Origin: DXYV01 sp045543215
Lineage (GTDB): Bacteria > Bacillota > Clostridia > Oscillospirales > Oscillospiraceae
Length of the DNA stretch: 6,070 nt
Assembly (NCBI GenBank): GCA_045543215.1
Contig: JAZQMD010000037.1
Coordinates: 1-6,070 of the forward strand
Direction of reading: 5' to 3'
The notes beneath the pieces are model-generated. The model did no database searches. It saw only the letters and a program-made list of their open reading frames with translations, and was not told the origin of the DNA. Position 1 is the stretch's first letter; each line of letters begins with the position of its first letter. The position numbers were made by a program, and so were the translations under genes. Below, piece after piece: positions 5,027 to 6,070 of the stretch.

Positions 5027-6070
5027 TTAGTCCACCTTGGGCAGCTTGGCAAGACTGGCGGCAATATCCTCGTCAGTGGGGATAAAATCGGACATTTGAC
5101 CCTCGTGAAATTTTTCGTAGGCTACCATGTCAAAATAACCCGTTCCAGTGAGGCCAAAAAGGATAGTTTTCTCCTCGCCGGTCTGTTTACATTTAAGGGC
5201 CTCGTCAATGGCTGCACGGATGGCGTGACTGGACTCAGGAGCGGGAAGAATTCCCTCCACACGGGCAAATTCCTCAGCCGCCGTAAATACGTCACTCTGC
5301 TTTGCTGAAATAGCCTCTATTAGGCCGTCAGCATAGAGCTGGGAAAGAGTGGGGCTCATACCATGGTAACGCAGTCCGCCGGCATGGTTGGCCGAGGGGA
5401 TAAAACTACTGCCAAGGGTATACATTTTGGCCAGTGGACAGACCATGCCAGTATCGCAGAAGTCATAGGCATACGCACCGCGGGTAAGGGAGGGGCAAGA
5501 GGCGGGCTCCACCGCGATAAAGCGATAGTTTGCCTCTCCACGCAGCTGCTCACCCATGAAAGGGGCGATTAGACCACCCAGGTTCGATCCACCCCCGGAG
5601 CAGCCGATGATGATATCAGGCTTGATGCCATATTTGTCCAAGGCCGTTTTGGCCTCTAGACCGATGACAGACTGGTGAAGAAGGACTTGATTGAGTACGG
5701 AGCCCAGGACATAGCGGTAACCGGGATTGGATACCGCTGCCTCAACCGCCTCACTAATGGCGCAGCCCAGAGAGCCGGTAGTGCCCGGATGCTCGGCTAG
5801 AATTTTGCGGCCAACCTGGGTGCTTTCAGATGGAGAGGGAGTGATGGAGGCTCCGTAGGTACGCATGACCTCTCGCCGGAAGGGCTTTTGCTCATAAGAT
5901 ACCTTGACCATATATACCTTGCAGTCCAGACCTAGATAGCTGCAGGCCATGGACAGGGCTGTTCCCCATTGGCCTGCACCAGTCTCGGTGGTGACACCCT
6001 GCAGGCCCTGCATCTTGGCATAATATGCTTGGGCGATGGCTGAATTGAGCTTGTGGGAGCCGGAGGTGTT
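5027..6070 (-). CDS. trpB: Tryptophan synthase beta chain, TrpB2 type (5' end off window)
   Basis: PLP enzyme that joins indole and serine to make tryptophan. 347 residues are visible; the frame is open to the right edge, so the gene is cut by the window and about 100 N-terminal residues are missing compared with the roughly 450 of TrpB2. The visible part begins NTSGSHKLN, where Lys7 is the PLP Schiff-base lysine. It continues with TETGAGQWG (28-36, with the Glu that orients the substrate), SVLNQVLLHQSVIG (124-137, the TrpB2-type motif replacing the TrpB1 region), GCSGGGSNLGG (156-166, PLP phosphate loop), EGILPAPESSHA (272-283) and GLTGTGYFD (306-314). The motifs separate it from the canonical TrpB1 and from threonine synthase. 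TrpB2 enzymes often occur without an adjacent trpA; no trpA lies downstream here, because the gene is followed by a terminator. The first Met in the window (6013) is internal, not the start. Confidence 0.92.
   Translation of the reverse strand, partial: NTSGSHKLNSAIAQAYYAKMQGLQGVTTETGAGQWGTALSMACSYLGLDCKVYMVKVSYEQKPFRREVMRTYGASITPSPSESTQVGRKILAEHPGTTGSLGCAISEAVEAAVSNPGYRYVLGSVLNQVLLHQSVIGLEAKTALDKYGIKPDIIIGCSGGGSNLGGLIAPFMGEQLRGEANYRFIAVEPASCPSLTRGAYAYDFCDTGMVCPLAKMYTLGSSFIPSANHAGGLRYHGMSPTLSQLYADGLIEAISAKQSDVFTAAEEFARVEGILPAPESSHAIRAAIDEALKCKQTGEEKTILFGLTGTGYFDMVAYEKFHEGQMSDFIPTDEDIAASLAKLPKVD

Overview
The window looks like chromosomal DNA from an endospore-forming member of the Bacillota, most likely class Clostridia; an Oscillospiraceae-type gut anaerobe is my guess from protein style. 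The evidence is a CwlJ-type spore cortex hydrolase beside a GerQ-like coat protein, strong GGAGG ribosome binding sites, and clostridial-looking versions of RF3, UppP and a nitroimidazole-reductase-like flavoprotein. Base composition is moderate and fairly even. I see no insertion sequence, phage gene, CRISPR array, tRNA or rRNA.

Layout from left to right. (1) Positions 36-1582 hold a minus-strand, probably sporulation-specific transcription unit. Its transcription order is a small three-helix membrane protein (1131-1547), a CwlJ-like hydrolase (679-1113) and a GerQ-like protein (80-634). A sigma-K-like -10 element lies just upstream and a strong hairpin terminator downstream (36-76). (2) Minus-strand prfC (release factor 3, 1673-3277) ends in its own terminator (1628-1661). 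(3) Minus-strand uppP (undecaprenyl-diphosphate phosphatase, 3371-4213) uses a probable TTG start and has a good sigma-A promoter at 4292-4320. No convincing terminator lies between uppP and prfC, so they may share a transcript. (4) A divergent 271-bp intergenic region (4214-4484) carries two small inverted repeats. (5) A plus-strand NimA-like/pyridoxamine-phosphate-oxidase-fold flavoprotein follows (4485-4976). (6) A 17-bp-stem terminator (4976-5016) serves both the flavoprotein gene and the gene converging on it. (7) A minus-strand TrpB2-type tryptophan synthase beta chain (5027-6070) runs off the right edge and lacks its N-terminus.

The most coherent biology is the left-hand unit. In Bacillus, CwlJ is placed in the spore coat by GerQ and acts in calcium-dipicolinate-triggered cortex breakdown, so the adjacent pair probably works together in germination. 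The membrane protein translated just before it is an unassigned candidate partner. The remaining genes are ordinary housekeeping functions (translation termination, lipid-carrier recycling, flavin redox, tryptophan synthesis) with no evident common pathway. I found no convincing new defence or mobile system here.
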